The notes beneath the pieces are model-generated. The model saw only the letters and a program-made list of their open reading frames with translations. It searched no databases and was not told the origin of the DNA. Below are positions 24,882 to 33,650 of a stretch of 64,000 nucleotides of DNA, in pieces. Location: NCBI GenBank assembly GCA_040387515.1, contig JAZKDP010000022.1, positions 14,015 through 78,014 of the forward strand, given 5' to 3'. Within the stretch, counting starts at the first letter, position 1, and each line of letters opens with the position of its first letter. The DNA comes from Methylotenera_A sp040387515 (lineage in GTDB: Bacteria; Pseudomonadota; Gammaproteobacteria; Burkholderiales; Methylophilaceae). The position numbers were made by a program, and so were the translations under genes.

Positions 24882-26150
24882 ATGACATCACGGCATATTT
24901 TAGTGGTGGATGACGAAATAGGCATTCGCGAATTATTAAGAGATATTTTAGAGGACGAAGGCCATCACATTACGCTGGCAGATAATGCCCAAGCGGCCAG
25001 AGATGCTCGCTTAAAACAACGGCCAGATTTAGTTCTATTAGACATTTGGATGCCTGATTGCGATGGCATCAGCTTGCTTAAAGAATGGGGCAATGCTGGT
25101 TTGTTAACTATGCCAGTGGTGATGATGTCTGGCCACGGCACGATTGATACTGCGGTAGAAGCTACCCGTATTGGTGCATTTGATTTTTTAGAGAAGCCAA
25201 TCGCTCTGCAAAAGCTTCTTAAAACAGTCGCCGCGGCATTAAAGCACGCCGAAAACCTACCAAAAACGGAAATGAACTTAGCCAGTTTTGGTAAAAGCCT
25301 TGTCATTAATGAGCTAAAACAGCGTTTAGAGCAAATATCTCGTACTAAAAATACATTGCTGCTCATCGGCAAAAAAGGCGGCAGCGTAGAGCTTTGCGCA
25401 CGGTTTTTACACACCACTGGCACGCCTTGGCTTAGCCTGACGGAATATGAAAAGCTCGCCAGCGCACCGTTAGAGATTTTAGAGCTAACGCAAGATGGCG
25501 TTCTGTATATTGATGAAGTTTCCGCGCTGAACAAATCCGAGCAAAAAGGCCTGCAATTACTCTTAAGCAAAGCAGAGAAATATCAAGTACGCGTGGTCTG
25601 TGCAAGCGCATTCAGCTTGCCTCAACTTACTGATAATGCGCAATTCGATTACACCTTGATGCAAACCTTATCGCAAAGCACGTTAAAAGTGCCCGCGTTA
25701 AATGATCACAAAGAAGACATTCCCGATTTGGCCACCGCCATGGCAAGTTTACTGGTGGAAACATCTGGCGCAGATTATAAAAGCTTTGATGTCGCCGCAT
25801 TGAACGCATTAAGAAATGCCGAATGGCCAGGCGATTTAGCCGAATTGGAAGCGGTTGTACAAAACGCAATGTTGAGTAGTTTGACGGATAAAATTACGCT
25901 CAATGATGTAAATCGCGTACTAGAACAATTTACCGCTAGCGAAATGGAGCAAACCACTAATTCGCCATCATTACCAATCGAATTGGTTCAGCCTTTACGC
26001 GAAGCACGTGATGATTTTGAACGTTTTTACTTTCAATATCACATGAAACTCATCAATAACAATATGAGCAAACTAGCCGAAATCTCTGGCTTAGAACGCA
26101 CGCATTTGTATCGAAAGTTAAAGCAGCTAGGCATTAAAATTAAAGGCTAG
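24882..26150 (+). CDS. ntrX: NtrX-like response regulator with degenerate AAA+ domain
   Basis: 422 residues. The receiver domain is complete: acidic pocket Asp10-Asp11, phospho-site Asp54, and the FLEKP lysine near 104. The C-terminal Fis-type helix-turn-helix (NMSKLAEISGLERTHLYRKL) is also intact. The central AAA+ domain is eroded: where GxSGxGKE should be, the sequence reads IGKKGGSVE, and the GAFTGA loop that contacts sigma-54 is missing altogether, although a Walker-B-like VLYIDEVSAL remains. It probably binds DNA but cannot activate sigma-54 polymerase in the classic way. It is translated just after its cognate kinase. Confidence 0.9.
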   Translation: MTSRHILVVDDEIGIRELLRDILEDEGHHITLADNAQAARDARLKQRPDLVLLDIWMPDCDGISLLKEWGNAGLLTMPVVMMSGHGTIDTAVEATRIGAFDFLEKPIALQKLLKTVAAALKHAENLPKTEMNLASFGKSLVINELKQRLEQISRTKNTLLLIGKKGGSVELCARFLHTTGTPWLSLTEYEKLASAPLEILELTQDGVLYIDEVSALNKSEQKGLQLLLSKAEKYQVRVVCASAFSLPQLTDNAQFDYTLMQTLSQSTLKVPALNDHKEDIPDLATAMASLLVETSGADYKSFDVAALNALRNAEWPGDLAELEAVVQNAMLSSLTDKITLNDVNRVLEQFTASEMEQTTNSPSLPIELVQPLREARDDFERFYFQYHMKLINNNMSKLAEISGLERTHLYRKLKQLGIKIKG

Positions 26151-26181
26151 TAAATTAAAAGCCAGTTTAAACAACAGCTTT

Positions 26182-26946
26182 TTAAGTCAGCGTTAAAACC
26201 ACCGGCGTATGATCCGATGGCCGCTCTAATTTGCGTGGTGTTTTATCAATCACGCAAGTTTGGCAAAGTGGCTTTAGCACATCGCTGACTAAAATATGGT
26301 CAATGCGCATACCAAAATTACGCCTAAAACCCATCATGCGGTAATCCCACCAAGTAAAGCTTTTTTCAGCTTGCTCAAACAACCTAAAACTATCATGTAG
26401 CCCAAGACTCGTTAAGCGTTGAAATGCTTCTCGCTCTTTGGGACTGACTAAAATCTGCCCTATCCACGCGGCTGGATCATGACAATCACGGTCTTCTGGT
26501 GCAATGTTGTAATCACCTAGCAACACCAAATTGGGGTATTTTTTCAACTCCTCAGCAAGCCAAATCGTTAACGCATCTAACCAGCGCATTTTGTAAATAT
26601 ACTTGTCCGAATCCACCGATTGACCATTGACGATATACACACAAACAACACGAATCCCGTCGATTGTTGCGCTAATCACCCTTTGCTGCGCATCCTCAAA
26701 ATTGAAAATTCCTCGCTCAACATCTGTCATATCGTGACGGCTTAAAATCGCCACACCATTGTAAGTTTTTTGGCCTGCGTGCACAGATTGATAGCCGGCA
26801 GCGGCTAATTCAGCATATGGGAACTTGCTGTCTTCTTGCTTGGTTTCTTGAATACACAACACATCTACAGGATTCTCCCGCAACCAATCCAACACATGTG
26901 GCAAACGTACATTTAGCGAATTTACATTCCAAGTAGCTAATTTCAC
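26182..26946 (-). CDS. xthA: Exodeoxyribonuclease III
   Basis: AP endonuclease/3'-5' exonuclease for base-excision repair. 254 residues, typical. It begins MKLATWNVNSLNVRLPHVLDWL, with the metal-binding Glu in CIQETKQED, LGDYNIAPEDRD and the C-terminal DHTPVVLTL with the catalytic Asp-His pair. It is convergent with ntrX (31 bp between stops) and stands alone. Confidence 0.96.
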   Translation of the reverse strand: MKLATWNVNSLNVRLPHVLDWLRENPVDVLCIQETKQEDSKFPYAELAAAGYQSVHAGQKTYNGVAILSRHDMTDVERGIFNFEDAQQRVISATIDGIRVVCVYIVNGQSVDSDKYIYKMRWLDALTIWLAEELKKYPNLVLLGDYNIAPEDRDCHDPAAWIGQILVSPKEREAFQRLTSLGLHDSFRLFEQAEKSFTWWDYRMMGFRRNFGMRIDHILVSDVLKPLCQTCVIDKTPRKLERPSDHTPVVLTLT

Positions 26947-27080
26947 TGGCTTATCTCAATCATATCCATAATTGTTTTTATTTTAGCATGCGTTAAAAAT
27001 AGACTTCGTTTTCATCTTCACTAATTTAAAACAACCTTCGACATTGTGTTAAAGTTTTGCCTTTTTTGGGCATTATTAAA

Positions 27081-27716
27081 GTGATTAAAGCTGCAATATT
27101 TGATATGGACGGGCTGCTGATTGATTCGGAGCGCATCATCATGCAAGCCTGCATTGCCGCCGCCCAGCAGATAGGCATTACTTATACACAAGCCGAGTAT
27201 GCAGAGTTGATTGGCCGTGCAGGGCCGGATTCAACGCGCAGAATGATTGAGCAATTAAACGGTCTGGAAAATTTTAATCGTGTGATGCAAGGGCTAGATG
27301 CGCAATTGGCAGAACGCAACCATAGCTTTCCACTAAAGCTCGGCGCACTGGATTTGCTTAAATACTACCAAGCAAACAGTATTATCTGCAGCGTTGCATC
27401 CTCTTCACTCACGCATCATATTTCGCACCGCTTAAGCCAAGTAGGCGTGTTGGATTTTTTCAGTCATGTCACTAGCGGGCAAGAGGTTAAAAACGGTAAA
27501 CCCAATCCTGATATTTACTTGCTCGCTGTGCAAAAATTAGGGTTAAAAGTGACAGAGTGCATTGCGTTTGAAGACAGTGAAACAGGTGCCCGCGCTGCAA
27601 TTGCCGCAGGGTTAAAAGTAGTGGTGGTGCCAGATTTACAGCAACCGAGTGACTATGTAAGGGAGCATTGTCACCAAGTGGTAGGAAGCCTACAAGACTG
27701 GTTAAATTACTTGTAA
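27081..27716 (+). CDS. HAD-superfamily phosphatase (beta-phosphoglucomutase-like)
   Basis: About 211 residues of the HAD subfamily IA. Motif I is FDMDGLLIDSE (nucleophile Asp, general acid Asp), motif II is SVASSS, motif III is the Lys in NGKPNPDIY, and motif IV is FEDSETGARAAIAAG. Such enzymes hydrolyse small sugar phosphates or similar metabolites; the substrate cannot be read from the sequence. GTG 27081 is proposed because the fold starts at once after it; TTG codons at 27057 and 27066 are alternatives. No strong ribosome site decides. Confidence 0.85.
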   Translation: MIKAAIFDMDGLLIDSERIIMQACIAAAQQIGITYTQAEYAELIGRAGPDSTRRMIEQLNGLENFNRVMQGLDAQLAERNHSFPLKLGALDLLKYYQANSIICSVASSSLTHHISHRLSQVGVLDFFSHVTSGQEVKNGKPNPDIYLLAVQKLGLKVTECIAFEDSETGARAAIAAGLKVVVVPDLQQPSDYVREHCHQVVGSLQDWLNYL

Positions 27717-27744
27717 GGTGATTTTTTGAAATCACCTTACAAGT
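27709..27744 (+). terminator. 16-bp perfect hairpin overlapping the HAD gene stop codon
   Basis: ACTTGTAAGGTGATTT (27709-27724) and AAATCACCTTACAAGT (27729-27744) pair perfectly round a TTTG loop. The stop codon is inside the stem. A U-run after the stem is missing, so a transcript end or mRNA-stabilising role is inferred. A second small hairpin (GCCC-GTAT-GGGC) follows immediately. Confidence 0.55.
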
Positions 27745-27832
27745 ATAGCCCGTATGGGCCATAGGTATTTGGTAATGTTAATTTTAATGTTACGATACAT
27801 TCAACAACAATAAGCCATTTAGGGAGGCGCAA

Positions 27833-28480
27833 ATGAAGTTTGTCGGTTCAGCAATTGTGTTTTTGATTTCTTGTTCCAGTTTGCTCGCTAATGCAACTAC
27901 TGCAACTTTGGATTTTGAAAGCTTGAAACAAAATGATGCAAGCTTCACATTCTTGACTGGGGTATATGCTGAAGCAGGCTATACATTAACGGCATCAGAG
28001 TCAGAACCCTATAGCTTTGCCAGCGCAGGTGACTTGAACTCTCGTTATGCTGGCAGCACCGCATTAACAACCTTCAACTTTGGGACGGTAACGTTGGTTA
28101 ACACTGCTGGCTCAGATTTCGATTTTTTATCCCTAGATATAGCACCTGTATTTTTAGGTGCGGATGATCCTTTTGGCGTGAATCGGGACCTTAATGCTGT
28201 GTATGAGACTACCATCTATGGACTCAGGGGCGATGGTAGTTTTGTCAGCCAAATGATCACTATACCTAACTCAAGTTTAGCTAATATACTCACCACAGTG
28301 CAATTGACTGGTTTTACTGGTCTCAATCAAGTTGCGTTATCAAACGCCTCGTTTCCAGGAGTGCAATTCGATAATCTAGTGCTGAATACCGCCAGCGTGT
28401 CCGCTGTACCAGCACCAGCTGCAGTCTGGCTATTTGCTAGCGGTTTACTTGGGTTTTTGGGGTTAAGAAAAAGAGCTTAA
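27833..28480 (+). CDS. PEP-CTERM sorting-domain protein
   Basis: 215 residues with an N-terminal signal peptide (ending near LLANATT), a beta-rich secreted domain of unrecognised family and a C-terminal PEP-CTERM tripartite signal: VPAPAAVWLF (motif), a hydrophobic stretch and the basic end GLRKRA. Such proteins are cleaved and anchored or released by an exosortase (EpsH/XrtA), often with extracellular polysaccharide. No exosortase lies in this window. GGGAGG stands just before the ATG, giving a strong ribosome site. The gene is monocistronic with its own terminator. Confidence 0.9.
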   Translation: MKFVGSAIVFLISCSSLLANATTATLDFESLKQNDASFTFLTGVYAEAGYTLTASESEPYSFASAGDLNSRYAGSTALTTFNFGTVTLVNTAGSDFDFLSLDIAPVFLGADDPFGVNRDLNAVYETTIYGLRGDGSFVSQMITIPNSSLANILTTVQLTGFTGLNQVALSNASFPGVQFDNLVLNTASVSAVPAPAAVWLFASGLLGFLGLRKRA

Positions 28481-28490
28481 GTTAGCAATT

Positions 28491-28523
28491 AATAAAAAGC
28501 GCGTTAATAACGCGCTTTTTATT
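28491..28523 (+). terminator. Strong terminator after the PEP-CTERM gene
   Basis: AATAAAAAGCGCGTT (28491-28505) pairs perfectly with AACGCGCTTTTTATT (28509-28523) around AAT. It lies between the convergent PEP-CTERM and prlC genes and can serve both. Confidence 0.92.
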
Positions 28524-28533
28524 AATATTAAAT

Positions 28534-30615
28534 TTAAGCACTCATGCCATTATGCCTTAACAACGCATCCAAACTCGGCTCTCTACCCCTAAACGCCACA
28601 AATGATTCCATCGCCGGACGGCTGCCGCCTTTGGCTAACACTTCATTTTTAAAGCGGCTACCGGCTTCTGCTGATAACGTACCCATTTCTTCAAACAGGC
28701 TGTAAGCATCGGCAGATAATACTTCTGCCCATTTGTAGCTGTAATAGCCCGCCGCGTAGCCGCCTGCAAAAATATGGCTGAAGCTGTTAGGAAAACGGTT
28801 CCATTTTGGTGGCCTTACAACGGCTACTTCGTCACGTACTTGTTCGATTAAATCTAGCGCGGTTTGCTTACCATTTGGATCAAACTCCCCATGCAAACGC
28901 ATATCAAATAATGAAAACTCAATTTGGCGCACAGTTTGCATACCGGCCTGGAAGTTTTTAGCAGCAACCATTTTATCGAATAATTCGCGTGACAATTGTG
29001 CGCCTGACTCTACATGAGCGGTCATATGGCGCAGCACTTCCCATTCCCAGCAGAAGTTTTCCATAAACTGACTTGGCAATTCTACCGCATCCCATTCCAC
29101 ACCCTTAATGCCAGAAACGCTGTAATCATCCACTTGCGTGAGCATATGGTGCAAGCCGTGACCGAACTCATGAAACATGGTGATGACTTCATCGTGCGTG
29201 AATAAAGCTGGTTTTCCGCCAACTGGCGCAGAGAAATTGCAGGTTAAAAATGCCACCGGCAATTCAATTATTGATTGATTTTGAGTGTTAAGTTTTTTGC
29301 GGCGGGTAATGCATTCATCCATCCAAGCGCCGCCGCGTTTGTTGTTGCGGGCGTATAAGTCTAAATAAAAGTATGCGATTGGTTTGTTTTGGGAGTCAGA
29401 TATTTCGTAGAATGCTGCATCCGCATGCCAAACTGGCGCTTCGGCTTTGCGCACTTGTACGCCAAAAATAGTTTCCGTCACCTTGAATAAACCAGCCAAT
29501 ACTTTGCTTTCAGGAAAATACTGTTTTACTTCTTGGTCAGAAAACGCATATTTGTCTTCACGTAGTTTTTCGCTTACATAGCCAACATCCCACGCTTGCA
29601 ACTCGTTAATGCCTAATTTTTTTGCATAGGCTAAAAGCTCCTGCATGTCTTTTTCTGCATAAGGTTTAGCGCGTTTAGCAAGTGTGTCTAAAAAGTCAGT
29701 CACTTGTTTTGGCGTATCAGCCATTTTGGTAGCCAGCGAAAGTTCTGCATAGTTTTTAAAACCCAGCATGCGCGCTTCTTCTTGCTTAAGTTTAAGAATA
29801 TCGCTGATCAACTGTGTGTTGTCCCACTTTGGGTTTCCATTTTCATCGGGCTTACCCAATTCTGATGCTTTTGTCGCATACGCGCGGTACAGCGTCTCGC
29901 GTAATGCGCGGTTATCCGCATATTGCAGAACTGGCATGTAGGATGGAAAGTGCAAGCTAAATTGATAACCTACTTTGCCATCTGCTTTAGCAGCTTCAGC
30001 GGCCGCTTCAATCGCATCTTCTGGCAAGCCCGCTAAATCAGCCACATTTTCAACGATATATTTGAAGTCATTGGTGTTATCTAGGATGTTTTCTTCAAAC
30101 TTAGCGCCTAGTTTAGAAAGCTCTTCACTCACGGTTTTGAAACGCGCTTTTTGCTCTGCAGGCAATTCGGCGCCACCTAATTTAAAGTCGCGCACTTCAT
30201 GGTTAATAATCGTTTGTTGTGTTGGGGTTAGTTTGGCAAAATCTCTGCTTGCCTGTATCGCTTTGAATTTCGCGTAAAGCCGCTCATCTTGCGAAAGATC
30301 GCTGCCATAATCGGTTAACTTCGCTAAATTGTCATTATAAGCTTCACGCAATTCCGGGCTGTTTACCACCGCATTCATATGCCCAACCTGGCTCCAGGCA
30401 CGGCCAAGTTTTTCGCTGTGATCTTCTAACTTAAGCGTAAAATTTTCCCATGTAGGCGTTTCTGTGCTGGTAGCGAGTTGCTCAACCAAAGCACGACCTT
30501 CTGCAATTAAACTATCCACCGCAGGGCTAATGTGCTCTGGTTTAACTTCATCAAATTTAGGCAAACCTGCGAAATGTAATAATGGGTTTGAAGCATGTAA
30601 TGATGGATTTGACAC
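28534..30615 (-). CDS. prlC: Oligopeptidase A (M3 metallopeptidase)
   Basis: Cytoplasmic zinc peptidase that degrades short peptides, including cleaved signal peptides. 693 residues, close to E. coli PrlC/OpdA. The zinc motif HEFGH (482-486) lies in MFHEFGHGLHHML, with the third ligand Glu some 28 residues later (ELPSQFMENFCWE). It stands alone downstream of the DUF4870-ptsI block, separated by 114 bp that include a weak hairpin. Confidence 0.95.
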   Translation of the reverse strand: MSNPSLHASNPLLHFAGLPKFDEVKPEHISPAVDSLIAEGRALVEQLATSTETPTWENFTLKLEDHSEKLGRAWSQVGHMNAVVNSPELREAYNDNLAKLTDYGSDLSQDERLYAKFKAIQASRDFAKLTPTQQTIINHEVRDFKLGGAELPAEQKARFKTVSEELSKLGAKFEENILDNTNDFKYIVENVADLAGLPEDAIEAAAEAAKADGKVGYQFSLHFPSYMPVLQYADNRALRETLYRAYATKASELGKPDENGNPKWDNTQLISDILKLKQEEARMLGFKNYAELSLATKMADTPKQVTDFLDTLAKRAKPYAEKDMQELLAYAKKLGINELQAWDVGYVSEKLREDKYAFSDQEVKQYFPESKVLAGLFKVTETIFGVQVRKAEAPVWHADAAFYEISDSQNKPIAYFYLDLYARNNKRGGAWMDECITRRKKLNTQNQSIIELPVAFLTCNFSAPVGGKPALFTHDEVITMFHEFGHGLHHMLTQVDDYSVSGIKGVEWDAVELPSQFMENFCWEWEVLRHMTAHVESGAQLSRELFDKMVAAKNFQAGMQTVRQIEFSLFDMRLHGEFDPNGKQTALDLIEQVRDEVAVVRPPKWNRFPNSFSHIFAGGYAAGYYSYKWAEVLSADAYSLFEEMGTLSAEAGSRFKNEVLAKGGSRPAMESFVAFRGREPSLDALLRHNGMSA

Positions 30616-30729
30616 AAAAATTCCTTAAAACAATACGTTAACTCATCTTAATTGATGAGCTTTAGTTAACTTGCCTGACCACTCAAATCGCAGCTATTCA
30701 AATATAGCGTAGCTAATTAAACGGAACAG

Positions 30730-31086
30730 CTAATTAATTAGCCTTAAGCAAATAGGATAGCGATATTTCTCGCCCTTGCTGGTAGATATGGCGGCGATAA
30801 TGCAAAAAACAACATTCGCGATCCAAACAATTGGTATCAAAATAAATCCAATTAAAATCCACACTAAAATGCCCGCAATAAATTGCGCGATTAACATGGT
30901 GATTTGAAAATTCAAGGCTTCTTTGGCTTGATCACTCAAATAAGCACTGTCATCTTTTTTAAGAATCCACAAGATTAACGAAGGAATAAAAGAAAAAACC
31001 GTACCGCCAAGATGGGTCACGGTAGCAATATTTTTATCGTCATTACTTGGTGGTAAGTGGTCAGGCTCTATAACTTCTGCGGACAT
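30730..31086 (-). CDS. DUF4870 membrane protein
   Basis: 118 residues. A short polar N-terminus is followed by the DUF4870 pattern ATVTHLGGTVFSFIPSLILWILKKDDSAYLSDQAKEALNFQI (key residues quoted) and two further hydrophobic helices with GIWIA-like VWIANVVFCIIAAI. These are small inner-membrane proteins of unknown role. It lies 18 bp after ptsI and may be the last gene of that transcript, but its function in the phosphotransferase system is not indicated. Confidence 0.85.
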   Translation of the reverse strand: MSAEVIEPDHLPPSNDDKNIATVTHLGGTVFSFIPSLILWILKKDDSAYLSDQAKEALNFQITMLIAQFIAGILVWILIGFILIPIVWIANVVFCIIAAISTSKGEKYRYPICLRLIN

Positions 31087-31104
31087 ATTGATTCCTTTTA
31101 GTGA

Positions 31105-32883
31105 TTAATGCAGGTTAAATTTGGCAACCTTTAGTTCGATTTTTTCAATATCCGTATGACTTAACACCTTGCGCGCGTGAGCGTTTAGAACTGACATTTC
31201 ACTGTGTAGCACTTGCTGTTTAACACTTAAAATATTGCTTGGATGCATTGAAAACTGACGCAAGCCCATGCCAATTAACAATTGCGTTAATTTTGCGTCA
31301 CCTGCCATTTCGCCACATACCGAAACCGGTTTACCCAATCTTTCACCCGCTTTAATCGTCATTGAAATCAGCTTTAGCACTGCTGGATGTAGCGCGTTAT
31401 AAAGGTGCGCAACTGCATCATCCGTACGGTCAATCGCCAGCGTATATTGAATTAAATCATTAGTGCCTATCGACATAAAATCCAATTCTTTGGCGAACGC
31501 TTCTGCATTAATTGCAGCAGCAGGCACTTCAATCATGCCACCTAATGCAATATTTTCATCAAAAGGCATATCTTGTTTGCGTAAACTTATTTTTGCTCGC
31601 TCAAGTAATAATTTAGTTTGGCGCAGTTCAGACAAAGTAGACAACATCGGAATTAATATTTTGATATGTCCAAAATGCGAAGCACGCAAAATCGCACGTA
31701 ATTGTGTGAGAAAAATTTGTGGTTCGCTTAAACATAAACGCACCGCGCGCAAACCGAGCGCAGGGTTAGCGCAACTGCTCACCGTATCAGGATTCATCTG
31801 CTTATCCGCACCTAAATCTAGCGTGCGAATAGTGACCGGCATGCCTTTCATGGCCTCTGTCACTTGCTTGTAAGCCAAAAACTGCTCTTCTTCATCAGGC
31901 ATTTCGCGCTTGTTCATAAACAAAAATTCAGTGCGATATAAACCAATGCCCGTTGCGCCAGATGCTTTTACTGCAACCACATCTTCTGGTACCTCAATAT
32001 TTGCATGTAGCTCAATCGCTGTGCCGCAAATCGTCACCGCTTTGGTGGTTTTAATACGTTGTAATTTTTGTTGCTCTAATTCCCACTGCTCTTGGCGCAG
32101 CTTATATTCGGCCAAAACTTCTTTGCTTGGGTTAACAATCACCACACCCAAACTACCGTCTACAATCATTAACTCATTGTCGTTAATTAAATCACGGGCA
32201 CGCTGCAAAGCTACAATAGAGGGAATATTTAAGCTACGCGCTAAAATTGCCGTATGCGATGTTACGCCACCAACATCGGTCACAAATGCCGCAAAATGGT
32301 GTTGTTTAAATTGAATGGCATCTGCTGGCGAAATATCATGTGCCACTAAAATGGTGGCATTCTCTTGCTGTTTAACAGTCTGTTGTTTAGTCGATGATTG
32401 ATTGGGCGCTTGATTCGGGTGGCCCAACAAAACCTTAATCACACGCTCTACAACTTGCACTACATCTTGTTTGCGCTCACGCAAGTATTCATCTTCAATA
32501 GCATCAAACTGCTCAACAATGCCATCCATTTGCTGCTTAATTGCCCACTCGGCGTTGCACTGCTCTTTGGAAATAATTTCTTTAGGAATTTCTGATAACG
32601 ACTTATCCGCCAGCATAATGAGATGCGTGTTGATAAATGCACCAATCTCGGCAGGTGCATTTTTTGATAATGACTCACGGATCGCTTCTAAATCTTTTTT
32701 TACGGTATGAATTGCGGCGTTAAAGCGGGCGATCTCATCGTCAATTAAATGCTTGGGTAATTGATAATGCACCACCTCAAGCAGTGCATTAGAGACCAAA
32801 TGTGCACGGCCAATGGCGATGCCACTGGACACACCAATACCGTGAATACTGAAACTAGATTGTTGGTTTTCCTGTTTCGGCAA
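31105..32883 (-). CDS. ptsI: PTS enzyme I (PEP-protein phosphotransferase)
   Basis: Takes phosphate from phosphoenolpyruvate and passes it to HPr. 592 residues, standard. The phospho-His is His210 in DVGGVTSHTAIL; the PEP-binding half has SIGTNDLIQYTLAIDR and the active-site Cys in VSVCGEMAGD. Residues about 156-175 form a Gln/Ser/Thr-rich insertion before the phospho-His domain, longer than usual. It lies 2 bp after ptsH. With no EIIB/EIIC genes alongside, the likely role is regulatory phosphotransfer. Confidence 0.96.
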   Translation of the reverse strand: MPKQENQQSSFSIHGIGVSSGIAIGRAHLVSNALLEVVHYQLPKHLIDDEIARFNAAIHTVKKDLEAIRESLSKNAPAEIGAFINTHLIMLADKSLSEIPKEIISKEQCNAEWAIKQQMDGIVEQFDAIEDEYLRERKQDVVQVVERVIKVLLGHPNQAPNQSSTKQQTVKQQENATILVAHDISPADAIQFKQHHFAAFVTDVGGVTSHTAILARSLNIPSIVALQRARDLINDNELMIVDGSLGVVIVNPSKEVLAEYKLRQEQWELEQQKLQRIKTTKAVTICGTAIELHANIEVPEDVVAVKASGATGIGLYRTEFLFMNKREMPDEEEQFLAYKQVTEAMKGMPVTIRTLDLGADKQMNPDTVSSCANPALGLRAVRLCLSEPQIFLTQLRAILRASHFGHIKILIPMLSTLSELRQTKLLLERAKISLRKQDMPFDENIALGGMIEVPAAAINAEAFAKELDFMSIGTNDLIQYTLAIDRTDDAVAHLYNALHPAVLKLISMTIKAGERLGKPVSVCGEMAGDAKLTQLLIGMGLRQFSMHPSNILSVKQQVLHSEMSVLNAHARKVLSHTDIEKIELKVAKFNLH

Positions 32884-32885
32884 GA

Positions 32886-33155
32886 CTACTCACCCTCGCC
32901 AAAGTAGTCATTAATTAAAGTCTGCAAGGCAGTGATTGCTACACTTTCATCTGCGCCATCAGCTTCTAAAGTAATGATTGAGCCTTTGCCCGCAGCCAGC
33001 ATCATCACACCCATAATACTTTTGGCATTTACGCGACGACCGTTTTTCTCTACCCAAATTTCACTGCTAAACTGGCTGGCGGTTTGGGTTAATTTGCTGC
33101 TGGCACGCGCATGCAAACCCAGTTTGTTGATTATTGTTATTTCTTGTTTAATCAT
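32886..33155 (-). CDS. ptsH: Phosphocarrier protein HPr
   Basis: 89-residue phosphocarrier. The catalytic His15 is in KLGLHARASSK and the regulatory Ser46 in AKSIMGVMML, so both the enzyme I site and the HprK site are present. Encoded between EIIA-Man-like and ptsI. The presence of Ser46 together with hprK nearby supports an HPr serine-phosphorylation switch. Confidence 0.97.
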   Translation of the reverse strand: MIKQEITIINKLGLHARASSKLTQTASQFSSEIWVEKNGRRVNAKSIMGVMMLAAGKGSIITLEADGADESVAITALQTLINDYFGEGE

Positions 33156-33176
33156 TTTTTGCTCACTAGGTTTTGA

Positions 33177-33599
33177 CTATTTTCGATTTGCTACATGATA
33201 ATGCTCACAGCTGATCTCAGTAAAGCGCACCACGCCTTCACGCCCGCCACTAATGGCTTTTTCCATACACATTTTGATAGCGCACTCGCGATAATTGAGT
33301 ACTCGCACCAACATGGGCAAATTAACTCCCGCCACACCTTCTACCACATCGGGCGTTAGCAATTTAAGCACCATATTGCATGGCGTCGCGCCATACATAT
33401 CTGATAGCACCAAAACACCATCGCCCGTATTCAGTTTTTTAACCAACTCCTGCGCTTTAGGTAATAAGGCACTTGGGTCATCATTGGTTGCCACTTCTAA
33501 AGCTTCCAATTGCGGCGGGCGTTTGCCCAGCACATGGCTAGCACAGTGAATCAAACTTTCACCCAAGTTGCCATGCGCGATAATTAAAAGTCCAATCAT
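33177..33599 (-). CDS. PTS EIIA component, mannose family
   Basis: 140-residue EIIA-Man-type domain. The phospho-His is His9 in MIGLLIIAHGNLG, and LVLSDMYGATPCN is the conserved second block. No EIIB, EIIC or EIID genes are adjacent, so it probably acts as a signalling phospho-acceptor rather than in sugar import, as proposed for betaproteobacterial regulatory PTS clusters. It lies between rapZ (51 bp upstream) and ptsH (21 bp downstream). Confidence 0.93.
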   Translation of the reverse strand: MIGLLIIAHGNLGESLIHCASHVLGKRPPQLEALEVATNDDPSALLPKAQELVKKLNTGDGVLVLSDMYGATPCNMVLKLLTPDVVEGVAGVNLPMLVRVLNYRECAIKMCMEKAISGGREGVVRFTEISCEHYHVANRK

Positions 33600-33650
33600 G
33601 TTACTTTTCTACTTTCTGACGCGTCAATTATAACGTTCATTCAATAATTA

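Noticed and set aside
24965..25570. Minus-strand open frame of 201 codons opposite the degenerate ntrX region
   Set aside because: Considered because the ATPase domain there is eroded, but the sequence shows no motif and its composition is that of an antisense frame.
30636..30670. Hairpin-like sequence GTTAACTCATC...GATGAG...GTTAAC between the DUF4870 gene and prlC as a terminator
   Set aside because: The stem is broken and no U-run follows on the minus strand; it was too weak to list.
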